Position numbers and translations under genes: made by a program | Assembly: GCF_017874595.1 (NCBI RefSeq) | Contig: NZ_JAGILA010000003.1 | Location: 62,001-126,000, forward strand | Source: Sinorhizobium kostiense | GTDB lineage: Bacteria; Pseudomonadota; Alphaproteobacteria; Rhizobiales; Rhizobiaceae | DNA length: 64,000 nt | Reading direction: 5' to 3' | Notes under the pieces: model-generated | Told to the model about the DNA's origin: nothing | Seen by the model: only the letters and a program-made list of their open reading frames with translations | Databases searched by the model: none | Shown: piece after piece, positions 45,858 to 57,618 of the stretch | How the letters are laid out: each line of letters opens with the position of its first letter | Numbering within the stretch: position 1 is the stretch's first letter

Positions 45858-47138
45858 ATGGACGTCCAAGAAACCACGGCAGCATGCCGGGACGCCTTCG
45901 CCGAACTGGCGTTGCCAGCGTGCATCCACGACCCGTATCCGTTCATGCGGTGGTTGCGCGAGCACGATCCGGTGCATCGCGCGGCGTCGGGCCTCTTTCT
46001 GTTGAGCCGCCACGCCGACATCTACTGGGTGCTCCAGGCCACGGGCGACGCGTTTCGGGGACCGGCGCCGGGCGAACTGGCGCGCTATTTCCCGCGTGCG
46101 GCGACCAGCCTGTCGCTCAATCTGCTGGCGTCCACGCTAGCGATGAAGGACCCACCGACGCATACGCGTCTGCGCCGGCTGATCTCGCGCGATTTCACCA
46201 TGGGCCAGATCGACAACCTGCGGCCGAGCATCGCGCGCATCGTCGCAGCGCGCCTGGACGACATGGCGCCCGCGCTGGAGCGCGGGGAGGCGGTGGACCT
46301 GCATCGGGAATTCGCGTTGGCCTTGCCCATGCTGGTCTTCGCCGAACTGTTCGGCATGCCCCAGGACGTCATGTTCGGGCTCGCCGCCGGGATCGGCGCC
46401 ATTATGGAAGGCCTGAGCCCGCACGCCAGCGATCCCCAGCTCGCCGCGGCGGACGCGGCCAGCGCCAGGGTGCAGGCCTACTTCGGCGACCTCATACAGC
46501 GCAAGCGCACCGATCCCCGCCACGACATCGTGTCGATGCTGGTCGGCGCACACGACGACGATGCAGACACGCTGTCGGATGCGGAGTTAATCAGCATGCT
46601 GTGGGGCATGCTGCTGGGCGGCTTCGCCACCACTGCTGCGACCATCGGCCATGCGGTCCTGGCGATGCTGGCGTATCCCGAACAGCGGCACTGGCTGCAG
46701 GGAGACGCCGTGGGGGTGAAGGCATTCGTCGAAGAAGTCCTGCGCTGCGACGCGCCCGCGATGTTCAGCTCCATTCCGCGTATCGCCCAGCGCGACATCG
46801 AACTGGGCGGCGTGGTGATCCCGAAGAACGCGGACGTGCGCGTGCTGATCGCGGCCGGCAATCGCGACCCGGACGCCTTCGCCGATCCCGACCGCTTCGA
46901 TCCCGCGCGGTTCTACGGCACCAGTCCTGGCATGTCGACCGACGGGAAGATCATGCTGAGCTTCGGCCACGGCATCCACGTCTGCCTCGGTGCGCAACTG
47001 GCCCGGGTGCAGTTGGCCGAGAGCCTGCCGCGGATCCAGGCGCGCTTCCCCACGTTGACATTGGCCGAGCAGCCGACCCGGGAGCCCTCCGCGTTCCTTA
47101 GGACGTTCCGCGCGCTGCCGGTGCGGCTGCATGCGTGA
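45858..47138 (+). CDS. cyp114: Cytochrome P450 CYP114, ent-kaurenoic acid oxidase
   Basis: A 426-residue P450 corresponding to BJ-3. Heme ligand C376 in [17 protein letters not shown], ExxR in EEVLRCDAP, and I-helix [11 protein letters not shown] lacking the usual acidic residue. With the operon ferredoxin it carries out the ring contraction of ent-kaurenoic acid to GA12-aldehyde. The next gene, the ferredoxin, begins 10 bases after its stop, consistent with the known functional partnership. Confidence 0.95.
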   Translation: MDVQETTAACRDAFAELALPACIHDPYPFMRWLREHDPVHRAASGLFLLSRHADIYWVLQATGDAFRGPAPGELARYFPRAATSLSLNLLASTLAMKDPPTHTRLRRLISRDFTMGQIDNLRPSIARIVAARLDDMAPALERGEAVDLHREFALALPMLVFAELFGMPQDVMFGLAAGIGAIMEGLSPHASDPQLAAADAASARVQAYFGDLIQRKRTDPRHDIVSMLVGAHDDDADTLSDAELISMLWGMLLGGFATTAATIGHAVLAMLAYPEQRHWLQGDAVGVKAFVEEVLRCDAPAMFSSIPRIAQRDIELGGVVIPKNADVRVLIAAGNRDPDAFADPDRFDPARFYGTSPGMSTDGKIMLSFGHGIHVCLGAQLARVQLAESLPRIQARFPTLTLAEQPTREPSAFLRTFRALPVRLHA

Positions 47139-47148
47139 GGGAGCTGAG

Positions 47149-47457
47149 ATGCGCGTCGTGATCGACCAGGATCTGTGCGGAACCACCGGGCAGTGCGTGC
47201 TGACGCTGCCGGGCACCTTTCGCCAGCGCGAAGAGGACGGCGTGGCCGAACTGTGCGTGGCGACGGTCCCGCAGGCGCTGCACGCCGCCGTGCGGCTCGC
47301 GGCCAGCCAGTGCCCGGTCGCCGCCATTCAGGTCATCGAAGGCGACGCTGGCGATGACGAGCGCGCCAGCGCCGACCCTGCGCGTTGTCCGGCGGAGGCC
47401 GAGCGGCAGGCCGCGAAAGACCAACGTAATCCAGGAGGACACGATGGGACGGTTTGA
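47149..47457 (+). CDS. Ferredoxin of the gibberellin operon (3Fe-4S type)
   Basis: A 102-residue protein whose first 65 residues form a small ferredoxin: DLCGTTGQCVLTLPGTF supplies two Cys and ASQCPVAAIQV the third, a three-cysteine 3Fe-4S pattern. The rest is an acidic-to-basic tail. It donates electrons to CYP114. ATG 47149 follows GAGGGAG; an upstream ATG at 47131 overlaps cyp114. Its end overlaps the SDR start by 14 bases. Confidence 0.9.
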   Translation: MRVVIDQDLCGTTGQCVLTLPGTFRQREEDGVAELCVATVPQALHAAVRLAASQCPVAAIQVIEGDAGDDERASADPARCPAEAERQAAKDQRNPGGHDGTV

Positions 47458-48280
47458 AGGCAAGGTGGCCGTGGTGACCGGCGCCGGCGCCGGCATCGGC
47501 AAGGCATGCGCCCTCGCCATCGCGCGCGAGGGCGGCAGAGTGGTGGTGGCCGACATTGATGGCTCGGCGGCCATCGCCTGCACGGAGCAGATCGCGGCCG
47601 AAGCGGGCCACGCACTGGCCCTGGCCGTGGACATCGCCGATGCGCAGGCGGTGGCAACGCTGTTCGAGACGGCGGAGCGGCACTTCGGTGGGGTGGACCT
47701 GCTGGTGAACAACGCGAGCGCCATGCATCTGACCCCGCGCGACCGCACGATCCTCGACCTGGACCTGGCGGTCTGGGATCAGACCATGGCGACCAATCTG
47801 CGCGGCACGCTGCTCTGCTGCCGGCAGGCCATCCCACGGATGATCGCCCGCGGCGGTGGCGCGATCGTCAACATGTCGTCGTGCCAGGGTCTCAGCGGTG
47901 ACACCGCGCAGACGTCCTACGCCGCGTCGAAGGCGGCGATGAACATGCTGTCGGCCTCGCTCGCCACCCAGTACGGTCATGCGCAGATCCGCTGCAACGC
48001 GGTTGCGCCGGGTCTCATCATGACCGAGCGTCTCGTTGCCAAGCTGGACGAGTGCATGCAACGGCATCTGCGCCGGCACCAGCTCCTGCCGCGCGTTGGC
48101 CGCCCCGAGGACGTGGCCGCGCTCGTGGCGTTCCTGCTCTCCGACGATGCTGCGTTCATCACCGGCCAGGTCGTGTGCATCGACGGCGGCATGCTGGCAC
48201 ATGTGCCGACGTACGCCGACGGTGGCAACAGCCCCGCCCGGCGGCCTGCCGGCGACACCGCCGAAGCGGAGCGCTGCTGA
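47444..48280 (+). CDS. Short-chain dehydrogenase of the gibberellin operon
   Basis: A 278-residue classical SDR. Cofactor motif VTGAGAGIGKA (TGxxxGxG), NNAS, catalytic Ser in VNMSSCQG and YxxxK in TSYAASKAAM, then the C-terminal FITGQVVCIDGG. In the pathway it oxidises GA12-aldehyde to GA12. CCAGGAGG precedes ATG 47444. Its stop overlaps the CYP117 start (TGATG at 48278-48282), so translation is coupled. Confidence 0.94.
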   Translation: MGRFEGKVAVVTGAGAGIGKACALAIAREGGRVVVADIDGSAAIACTEQIAAEAGHALALAVDIADAQAVATLFETAERHFGGVDLLVNNASAMHLTPRDRTILDLDLAVWDQTMATNLRGTLLCCRQAIPRMIARGGGAIVNMSSCQGLSGDTAQTSYAASKAAMNMLSASLATQYGHAQIRCNAVAPGLIMTERLVAKLDECMQRHLRRHQLLPRVGRPEDVAALVAFLLSDDAAFITGQVVCIDGGMLAHVPTYADGGNSPARRPAGDTAEAERC

Positions 48281-49623
48281 TGGACATGCTGCTCAACCCG
48301 CTGGACCGTCGGCACCGACTGCGGCATGACATCCCGGTCGTGCCCGGCGCTTACCCCCTTGTCGGGCATCTTCCCGCCATCGTCTGCGACCTGCCGCGCC
48401 TGCTACGGCGCGCGGAACGGATGCTGGGCAGCCATTTCTGGCTGGATTTCGGCCCTGCCGGACGCCAGATGACCTGCATGGATCCGGATGCGTTCGCACT
48501 GCTCCGGCACAAGGATATGTCCTCGGCGCTGATCGAAGAGATCGCGCCCGAATTGCTTGGCGGAACGTTGGTCGCCCAGGACGGCGGCGCGCACCGGCAG
48601 GCGCGCGATGCGATCAAGGCGGCGTTCTTGCCCAAGGGGCTGACCCAGGCCGGCATCGGCGACCTGTTCGCGCCCGTCATCCGGGCGCGGGTGCAGGCGT
48701 GGCGCGACCGCGGCGACGTAACGATCCTGCGCGAGACCGGGGACCTGATGCTGAAGCTCATCTTCAGCCTCATGGGAATCCCCACGCAGGACCTGCCGGG
48801 ATGGCACCGCAAGTACCGGCAACTGCTGCAGTTGATCGTTGCGCCCCGGATCGACCTGCCCGGACTGCCCTTGCGGCGCGGCCGCGCCGCCCGCGACTGG
48901 ATCGACGCGCAGTTGCGCCAGTTCGTCCGCGACGCGCGCGCGCATGCCGCGCGCACCGGGTTGATCAACGACATGGTGAGCGCCTTCGATCGCAGCGACG
49001 ATGCGCTCTCCGATGACGTCCTGGTCGCCAATATCCGCGTGCTGCTGCTTGCCGGTCACGACACCACCGCCTCGACGATGGCCTGGATGGTGATCGAGCT
49101 GGCGCGGCAGCCTGTGCTGTGGGACGCCCTGGTCGAGGAGGCGCAACGCGTGGGCGCGGTGCCGACCCGGCACGCGGACCTGGCGCAGTGTCCGGTCGCG
49201 GAGGCGCTGTTCCGCGAGACGCTGCGCATGCATCCGTCGGTCACGCTCCTGCCGCGTCGCGCGCTGCAGGAATTGCAACTCGGCCAACGGCGCATTCCCG
49301 CGGGCACCGATCTGTGCATCCCGCTGCTGCATTTCTCGACCTCGGCGCTGCTGCACGAGGCGCCTGATCAGTTCCGCCTGGAGCGGTGGCTGCAACGAAC
49401 GGAGCCGATCCGGCCGGTGGACATGCTGCAGTTCGGTTCCGGCCCACACGTCTGCATCGGCTACCACCTGGTATGGCTGGAACTGGTGCAGTTCTGCATC
49501 GCCTTGGCGCTGACCATGCACAAGGCCGGGGTGCGGCCGCGGTTGCTGAGCGGCGTCGAAAAAGGCCGGCGCTATTACCCGACCGCACATCCGTCCATGA
49601 CAATCCGCATCGGATTCTCATGA
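48280..49623 (+). CDS. cyp117: Cytochrome P450 CYP117, ent-kaurene oxidase
   Basis: A 447-residue P450. Heme ligand about C392 in FGSGPHVCIGYHLVWLEL, I-helix LLAGHDTTAST and ExxR in ETLRMHP are all canonical. It oxidises ent-kaurene at C19 in three steps to ent-kaurenoic acid. ATG 48280 overlaps the SDR stop; the frame runs upstream inside the SDR gene but that is not coding. Followed by a 145-base spacer before the prenyl transferase gene. Confidence 0.94.
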   Translation: MDMLLNPLDRRHRLRHDIPVVPGAYPLVGHLPAIVCDLPRLLRRAERMLGSHFWLDFGPAGRQMTCMDPDAFALLRHKDMSSALIEEIAPELLGGTLVAQDGGAHRQARDAIKAAFLPKGLTQAGIGDLFAPVIRARVQAWRDRGDVTILRETGDLMLKLIFSLMGIPTQDLPGWHRKYRQLLQLIVAPRIDLPGLPLRRGRAARDWIDAQLRQFVRDARAHAARTGLINDMVSAFDRSDDALSDDVLVANIRVLLLAGHDTTASTMAWMVIELARQPVLWDALVEEAQRVGAVPTRHADLAQCPVAEALFRETLRMHPSVTLLPRRALQELQLGQRRIPAGTDLCIPLLHFSTSALLHEAPDQFRLERWLQRTEPIRPVDMLQFGSGPHVCIGYHLVWLELVQFCIALALTMHKAGVRPRLLSGVEKGRRYYPTAHPSMTIRIGFS

Positions 49624-49768
49624 GCAGGCGTCGCATGCCCCGTGTGGCGAGGCAGCGGCGCCCGCGACCCGCGGCATTGCTGCACCCAGCGCGCGCGCTC
49701 GGTGCGACGCCGGCAACACCGCGGCGGCTCGCCGCTCGTCGTGGCCGTCGCCTGTCAGGTACAAAGAC

Positions 49769-50776
49769 ATGAACAACGTGCAGACCGGTACCACGCTACA
49801 CGACGACCGAACTGGCGTTTCCGCCCTCGGCGGAATGGGCGCGCGGGCGCGCGGCGCATCCGGCAGGCTGCTGACGGAGATCTGGATGCAGGACGGCGCA
49901 AAGCGGGTCGAACAGGCGCTGGCGCGTCTTCTCTGCGCCGAAGACGACGGTGAGACCGAGCTGATGGCGGCGATGCGCTACGCCACCTTGCATGGCGCGA
50001 AGCGCACCCGCGCCTTGCTCTGTCTGGCAGCCGGCGCACTGGCCGACACGCCGGCGCACATGCTCGACGACGTCGGCGCCGCCATCGAGATGATGCACGC
50101 TTGTACCCTGGTCCACGACGACCTGCCCGCGATGGACAACGACGTGCTTCGCCGCGGCCTTCCGACCGTGCACGTCAAGTTCGGCGAAGCCACTGCGATC
50201 CTGGTCGGCGATGCGCTGCAGGCGCACGCCTTCCTGACCCTGGCGAGCCTGGATGCGCCGGGCGACAATCGTATCGCGCTCGTGCGCGAACTGGCGCAGG
50301 CGGTATCCGCCGAGGGTGCTGCAGGCGGGCAGGCCATGGATCTGTCGCTGGTCGGAAAGCACGTCGAGCTGGACAGGATCGTGGCGATGCACCGGATGAA
50401 GAGCGGAGCGCTAGTGCGCGCATCCGTTCGCATGGGCGCGCTATGCGCCGTCGCGGAGGATGCCGCGCACGCTGCGCTGTACTGTGCGCTCGATCGCTAC
50501 GGCGCCTGTCTCGGCCTGGCGTTGCAGGTGGTCGACGACATTCTAGACGCGACAGCGGATACCGTGACGCTGGGCAAGACCTCCGGCAAGGACGCGGCGG
50601 CGCAGAAGCCGACCTGCGCGTCGATCATGGGGCTGCAGGCAGCGCGCCAGTTCGCGCTGGATCTGTTGCGCGACGCCGGGGAGGCCATCGCCCCGCTGGG
50701 GCCGCGTGCGGAACGGTTGGCGCAGATGCTGCAGCGGGCCAACGCGTATCTGTTCAAGCACGCGCCATGCGCATGA
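49769..50776 (+). CDS. ggps: Geranylgeranyl diphosphate synthase
   Basis: A 335-residue trans-prenyl transferase. First aspartate motif HDDLPAMDND (about 116-125), second motif VVDDILD (about 252-258), and the GK-T/S-GKDAAAQKPT segment. LHGAKRTRALLC is the usual KxxR region. Supplies GGPP from IPP and DMAPP-derived FPP for gibberellin synthesis. Located between cyp117 and cps as in other rhizobial operons. Confidence 0.94.
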   Translation: MNNVQTGTTLHDDRTGVSALGGMGARARGASGRLLTEIWMQDGAKRVEQALARLLCAEDDGETELMAAMRYATLHGAKRTRALLCLAAGALADTPAHMLDDVGAAIEMMHACTLVHDDLPAMDNDVLRRGLPTVHVKFGEATAILVGDALQAHAFLTLASLDAPGDNRIALVRELAQAVSAEGAAGGQAMDLSLVGKHVELDRIVAMHRMKSGALVRASVRMGALCAVAEDAAHAALYCALDRYGACLGLALQVVDDILDATADTVTLGKTSGKDAAAQKPTCASIMGLQAARQFALDLLRDAGEAIAPLGPRAERLAQMLQRANAYLFKHAPCA

Positions 50777-50912
50777 GCGCGCCCGTCCGCCTGGAGTCGC
50801 CCCTGTGCCGCTGCGATCGGCCGGCGGCAGCGGTGCACGCTGCACTGTGTCCGAGTCCGCGGCGTCTGCCCGTCCTGGTTCTCGTCAATCGTCTGCAGAA
50901 GGAAGATCCCGC

Positions 50913-53533
<2,621 letters not shown>

Positions 53534-53811
53534 GAGACGTCATCGTCATCTCGGACTAAGCCGAAGTCCTCAAGCGGCGGCCTCAAGCGATGCCGAAAGC
53601 GACAGCCCACATTATTCGGTTCACATCGCCATGAAGACTCAGCCATGCAGCAGATCGCACCTTGATTCGCTGCATCTCTAACCGTGACGAGGAACTGCTT
53701 ACCATGGCTTGGGACTCAGAGCCTGCCGAATTCGAAGAATTTCAGGAGCCAACCTTGTATAAAGTTTACCGTTCGGGAATTTATTTGCCCAAGATATCAT
53801 CCAGCCGCGTT
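53534..53811. other. Spacer between the gibberellin operon and hipB
   Basis: No intact gene; a frame across 53662-53883 overlaps the hipB operators and is unlikely to be real. Confidence 0.4.
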
Positions 53812-53881
53812 AATTTTCCCGTCCGGGAAAATTCATCTCGACAGAGCGCCAAGTATGCTGCTATTTTCCCGAGCGGGAAAT
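53812..53881. promoter_or_regulatory. Paired HipB-type operators
   Basis: Palindrome 1 is AATTTTCCCG-TC-CGGGAAAATT (53812-53833) and palindrome 2 is TTTCCCG-AG-CGGGAAA (53865-53880), with centres exactly 50 bases apart and the second ending five bases before the hipB start. A half-site CGGGAA also occurs near 53774. This arrangement is typical of an autoregulated hip-type operon. Confidence 0.78.
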
Positions 53882-53885
53882 AATA

Positions 53886-54116
53886 ATGGCAAAACGGGTT
53901 AAAACTCCATCTGATATCGGCGCCCTGGTCCGAAGTGCACGCAAGGAGCAAAACTTGCGGCAGGACGAGCTTGCAGGCGTTGCTGGCGTCGGGCTCCGGT
54001 TCATTGTCGATCTCGAGGCGGGCAAGCCGACAGCTCAGATAGGAAAAGTGTTGCAGGTTCTGCAAACGCTCGGCTGTTCGATCGATATTCTGGCTCCTGG
54101 TGAACGCAGACAATGA
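53886..54116 (+). CDS. hipB: HipB-like antitoxin (XRE helix-turn-helix)
   Basis: A 76-residue protein: IGALVRSARKEQNLRQDELA and GVGLRFIVDLEAGKPTAQIG form an XRE helix-turn-helix, and GKVLQVLQTLGCSIDIL is the usual HipB tail. It would bind and neutralise HipA and repress its own promoter through the two operators just upstream. Its stop overlaps the hipA start by four bases (ATGA), but hipA is broken, so it is an orphan antitoxin. Confidence 0.88.
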   Translation: MAKRVKTPSDIGALVRSARKEQNLRQDELAGVAGVGLRFIVDLEAGKPTAQIGKVLQVLQTLGCSIDILAPGERRQ

Positions 54117-54921
54117 CGGCAAGGGTTCTCAACGTCTGGTGGGATGGTCGAATTGTCGGGCAATTCAGCTAGGATAGCCACGGCGATATCGGCTTCGCCT
54201 ACGCTGAAGCTTGGCTTGATAATGAAAGCACACTTCCGCTTTCGGCCTCCCTCCCGAAGCGCCCGGAGCGTTTTTCCCGTCGTGAATGCAGACCATTTTT
54301 TGGCGGCCTACTGCCCGAAGAAAGCAGCGCCTGGTTGCAGCGCAAGCATTGGGCGTCTCACCTGCAAATGATTTCGCGCTACTCGATCGCTTGGGCGGCG
54401 ATGTTGCCGGCGCTCTTCAACTCTTGCCGGACGATCAGGAACCCATAGAGACAGGACCGATTGCGGACCAGCAGCCGACGCCTCTGGACGACGCAGGAAT
54501 CGTTCGCGTGCTAGACGCACTTCTACGCGGCCGCTACTGGCCGGCGAGGAAGGCTTGAGACTATCGTTGGCCGGCGCGCAATCGAAAGTGCCAGTTGTTC
54601 TGATTGACGGGCGGATCGCGCTTCCGCTTTTCCCGGCCTGGCGACCACGCACATACTTAAGCCGCCGATCGCGCGCTTCCCAGGGACGACCGAAAACGAA
54701 GCCTTCGTTATGAAGCTCGGCGCCACAATCGACCTAGACGTCGCCCCCGTCGAACCGCGGTCTGCGGAAGGACGCTCGTTTCTTCTGGTCGAAAGATATG
54801 ACCGTGTCCGCGATGCCAGCGGCGTCGTGCGCCGCATACACCAGGAAGATTTTTGCCAGGCGCTAGGCGTGCCTCCTGAAACGAAATACGCCAGCGAAGG
54901 CGGGCGCATCCCCGCCCGATA
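54113..54921 (+). pseudogene. hipA: HipA-like kinase toxin, inactivated
   Basis: Opens MTARVLNVWWDGRIVGQFS then a TAG, continues DIGFAYAEAWLDNESTLPLSASLP and FFGGLLPEE, shifts frame (LGVSPANDFALLDRLGGDVAGALQL), then RLSLAGAQSKVPV and FVMKLGATIDLDVAPVEPR, FLLVERYDRVRD and RRIHQEDFCQALGVPPETKYA. These are the HipA N-terminal and kinase motifs in order, over several frames with at least one stop, and the C-terminal kinase lobe is missing. Confidence 0.82.
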
Positions 54922-55291
54922 TCCGCGTCGTCCGTACTGCCGGCCCAAGCATTTGATGAATCAGCCGCTGTCTTCCACGTTGGGATCGGACACAAAAATA
55001 GGCCACGGCTTTCCGGAGGCCAGATCGGGATGCCGCGGCTCATCTTCGGTGCGCCGCTTTCGTCGCGGACGCGGTCGAGTTCGCGAGGCACGCGCGCGGC
55101 GGAGTCGCGAGAACCGCCATCCTCCATCGTCGCTAAGGGCTTCCGCCCAAGTTCGGTCGCTGCAACGGGAGGCACGACGAACGCACCGCGCCAGTGTTCG
55201 GATGGAATATGGTCCGTGAGGGCCTATCTCCTCGTTACAGCTCTCGTAGCGTGCGCTGACCGAGTCGAATCGCCGGCTCCGCACCGCATCG
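54922..55291. other. Decayed spacer
   Basis: Overlapping frames on both strands, none protein-like. Probably the eroded 3' part of hipA and flanking debris. Confidence 0.4.
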
Positions 55292-55376
55292 CCCAGACTG
55301 TCGAATTTGTCGTGTCTGCGACACGCTGTTGTTGGCCGGGCCGACCGCCGCATTCTCATTGAAGCCGTTAAATATC
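55292..55376 (+). repeat. NifA-site repeat, copy flanking the Nudix gene on the left
   Basis: About 85 bases that recur in inverted orientation at 56273-56357, on the other side of the Nudix gene. The right 32 bases (CCGCCGCATTCTCATTGAAG and following) are identical. The NifA site lies inside. The first 60 bases also resemble 44367-44430 at the gibberellin promoter. Confidence 0.82.
55308..55323. promoter_or_regulatory. NifA upstream activator sequence of the Nudix gene
   Basis: TGTCGTGTCTGCGACA is TGT-N10-ACA with good dyad symmetry, about 96 bases upstream of the sigma-54-like element at 55403, the same spacing as in the gibberellin promoter. Confidence 0.8.
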
Positions 55377-55402
55377 ATGCCAGGACGGCTCTTGCTGTGC
55401 AG

Positions 55403-55419
55403 TTGGCATGCTTCTTGAA
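55403..55419 (+). promoter_or_regulatory. Sigma-54-like promoter of the Nudix gene (defective -12)
   Basis: TTGGCATGCTTCTTGAA has a good -24 element, but GA replaces the invariant GC at -12. Position and flanks match the gibberellin promoter. It may be weak or inactive. Confidence 0.55.
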
Positions 55420-55502
55420 CCTCTCTCTTAGGCGCGGCGTCAGCAGCAGCTACCGACGAGCGCACCGGCTGATGGTTTCAGCGCTAAAAAGGAAGGAGGC
55501 GT

Positions 55503-56003
55503 ATGCCGGCTGATAATACGAACCGTTCCGCTCTATCCGAGCTGATGAAGGTATCTGACCAGCGCTTGAAGGGTAAGGTCATCGCCCAATACGCCGCGGT
55601 GTGCGTGAGGCCGAATCCGGAGGCAGCGAACGACATTCAAGTTCTGCTTATCACCAGCCGAGGCAGTGGCCGGTGGGTCATCCCCAAAGGTTGCCGTATA
55701 CCCAGGAAAAAGCCGCATGAGGTTGCCCGACAAGAAGCGTGGGAAGAAGCCGGGGTTCGGGGGCAGGTGAAAAAGAAACCTGTCGGGCACTACACCTATG
55801 TCAAGAAACTGAAGGGACCAGAAGCAGCGCCCGCCCTCGTCCAGGTTCACTTGCTAAATGTCTCGGAGCTCGAACGAGACTATCCGGAGATGGGACAACG
55901 CCAGCTTCAGTGGTTCTCGCCAGAGGAAGCAGCCTGCGCAGTCGACGAACCCGAACTCAAGACGCTTCTTCGAGGGATCCGGAAGCTCTACAAAAAGGCA
56001 TGA
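55503..56003 (+). CDS. Nudix hydrolase (diphosphoinositol-polyphosphate-type)
   Basis: A 166-residue Nudix protein. VIPKGCRIPRKKPHEVARQ leads into the Nudix box core EAWEEAG (78-84); relative to the consensus GX5EX7REUXEEXGU the first Glu is Lys and the Arg is Gln, as often seen in this alphaproteobacterial subfamily. VRPNPEAANDIQVLLITSR is the N-terminal strand. It hydrolyses nucleoside or inositol diphosphates; the exact substrate is unknown. AAGGAGG precedes ATG 55503. It is flanked by inverted copies of an 85-base NifA-site repeat. Confidence 0.9.
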   Translation: MPADNTNRSALSELMKVSDQRLKGKVIAQYAAVCVRPNPEAANDIQVLLITSRGSGRWVIPKGCRIPRKKPHEVARQEAWEEAGVRGQVKKKPVGHYTYVKKLKGPEAAPALVQVHLLNVSELERDYPEMGQRQLQWFSPEEAACAVDEPELKTLLRGIRKLYKKA

Positions 56004-56272
56004 AGGCCGCGCTTGCATGATGTTCGTACCGCTAGAGAGGCTAAACATCTCCAGATTTTGTTGACGATGTTCGTCGCACGCGCGGTCTCAGGACTATTGA
56101 CGAAATTCACCAGCTGCCGACGCGAGGGTATGGTCTTCGACCGTCTTCGGAGCTGATTGCCGCCAGTCGCGCCTTGGAACAGGAAACGTCATCCTCCTTG
56201 ATCGGCGACAACAATAACGACAACCGCCAAGCCTCTAATCGCCTTGGATGAAAGTTCAGGGGCAGGTCAGCG
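56004..56272. other. Spacer downstream of the Nudix gene
   Basis: No supported gene. Confidence 0.4.
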
Positions 56273-56357
56273 TGATATTTAACGGCTTCAATGAGAATGC
56301 GGCGGCACGCCCCGCCGAACATCGCCGTGTTGCGGACTCGACAAACCCGACAGTCTG
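56273..56357 (-). repeat. NifA-site repeat, inverted copy right of the Nudix gene
   Basis: Reverse complement of 55292-55376, including a TGT-N10-ACA site at 56328-56343 (reverse strand TGTCGAGTCCGCAACA). I see no sigma-54 element downstream of it in its own direction, so it is probably a relic. Confidence 0.8.
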
Positions 56358-56441
56358 GCGCGAGCTCGCGGAGAGAGCTGCAACGAGGAGATAGGGCAAT
56401 AAGGAGTACCGATCCACGTCACCTACTCGGCTCCTCCAACC

Positions 56442-56489
56442 ATTTGGGACACGGATGGGTCTCATCCAAACAACTGATTTTACCAGTCT
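56442..56489 (+). promoter_or_regulatory. nod box (NodD-binding site)
   Basis: A 48-base match to the nod box. The second block GACACGGATG fits NNYRYRRATG fully. The third block, from ATCCAAACAA (56464) to ATTTTACCAGTCT (56489), fits ATCNAAACAATCRATTTTACCAATCY with three mismatches. The first six bases fit poorly. It points rightward at the hydroxylase gene at 56761. Confidence 0.78.
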
Positions 56490-56760
56490 GCGAAAATGCC
56501 GCATAGCACATCCTCGCGGTGCGCCGCTGTGCCGTCGGAATGATCACCGTCTGAATGGCACTGAAAGGAAAATGGCATCACGTGGCTATATGCAATTCAT
56601 GATTTCTGCGGGGATAACGATCCGATGCCGACCCGAATTTATCGCGCCGCGCTGGAGATTCATAACAATTGGACTCACCCTCGTGACGAAGACGACCGCG
56701 TTGATGAGAGTCACTCCGACTTGAGGTTGGAGCATTTGAACGTTTTGCCGGAGCAAACAA
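56490..56760 (+). other. Leader between nod box and hydroxylase gene
   Basis: About 270 bases with broken coding-like fragments (for example MQFMISAGI near 56590) but no intact gene. If the nod box is active this would be transcribed as a long leader. Confidence 0.4.
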
Positions 56761-57618
56761 ATGCACGTTCTCGATGTTAATCAGATGATCCAGCTCTTCG
56801 TGAACGCGTTTGAGCTGGTTTTGATCTTCGCTACCCTTTGCGCCGCGCTGGAGCTAACCTTTCCGGCTTATCGATACAGTTTTGCCTCATACGTTCGCGG
56901 TGTGCGGAATTGGATTATTCGCCTCGGATTCGGAGCGTTTGTCTGGCACCTCTTCGCTGTGAGCTTGGGCTGGCTAGGGGTAAAGCCGCTCGTGACGATC
57001 AATTTCGGTACGTTGCTTCACTCTGACAACGCAATCATTAATACTGGATTGGCTGTCCTTTCAGGCGTTCTAGTCGCGATTGTCGGCGACTTCTTTTACT
57101 ACTGGATGCACCGCGCACAGCATGCTGTTCCGCTCCTCTGGCGCATGCACGCTACTCACCACTCGATCCGCGAATTGACGGCATGGAATTGCCATCATCA
57201 CATTTCCGAGCCACTCGTTTACGCGGCGTTGGTAGCACTACCACTCAGGCTGTTCCACTTCGAATCTGGCGTAGTGCCCGTTGTTGCCATGACACTGATT
57301 ACCTTTCAGGCCCATCTTTCACACTCCAGCACCCGCATCAATCTTGGGCCGCTTCGATACATCATTGGCGACAATAAGTTCCACCGCATTCACCACTCGT
57401 TGGAGGCGCATCACCGGCGCCGAAACTATGGGTTTTTTACAACGATCTGGGACACCGTTTTTCGAACGGCATACTGGCCAAGCAAGAATGAGTGGCCGGA
57501 AGTTGGCCTCCGAGACCAGCCCGAGCCGCTCACCGCGCGCGATTACGTTATGTTCCCATTTGATCGACATCGCTGGCAGAGACCTAAAGTTGGAAGTGGT
57601 GTAGAGGCTGGCGATTGA
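56761..57618 (+). CDS. Fatty acid hydroxylase superfamily (sterol desaturase-like) protein
   Basis: A 285-residue membrane di-iron enzyme with hydrophobic segments at about 12-32, 60-75, 95-115 and 160-185. Histidine motifs are YWMHRAQHAV, MHATHHS, WNCHHH and FHRIHHS, the full set of the superfamily. It would hydroxylate or desaturate a lipid (fatty acyl, hopanoid or carotenoid). A nod box 272 bases upstream suggests flavonoid induction through NodD, and a role on a lipid relevant to early symbiosis is a possible inference. GCCGGAG precedes ATG 56761. Confidence 0.9.
   Translation: MHVLDVNQMIQLFVNAFELVLIFATLCAALELTFPAYRYSFASYVRGVRNWIIRLGFGAFVWHLFAVSLGWLGVKPLVTINFGTLLHSDNAIINTGLAVLSGVLVAIVGDFFYYWMHRAQHAVPLLWRMHATHHSIRELTAWNCHHHISEPLVYAALVALPLRLFHFESGVVPVVAMTLITFQAHLSHSSTRINLGPLRYIIGDNKFHRIHHSLEAHHRRRNYGFFTTIWDTVFRTAYWPSKNEWPEVGLRDQPEPLTARDYVMFPFDRHRWQRPKVGSGVEAGD

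Noticed and set aside
53662..53883. 73-codon frame before hipB
   Set aside because: It runs through both hipB operators and has no recognisable sequence.
56328..56343. Independent NifA-controlled promoter on the minus strand
   Set aside because: The activator site is present as part of the inverted repeat, but no GG-N10-GC element lies downstream in its direction.
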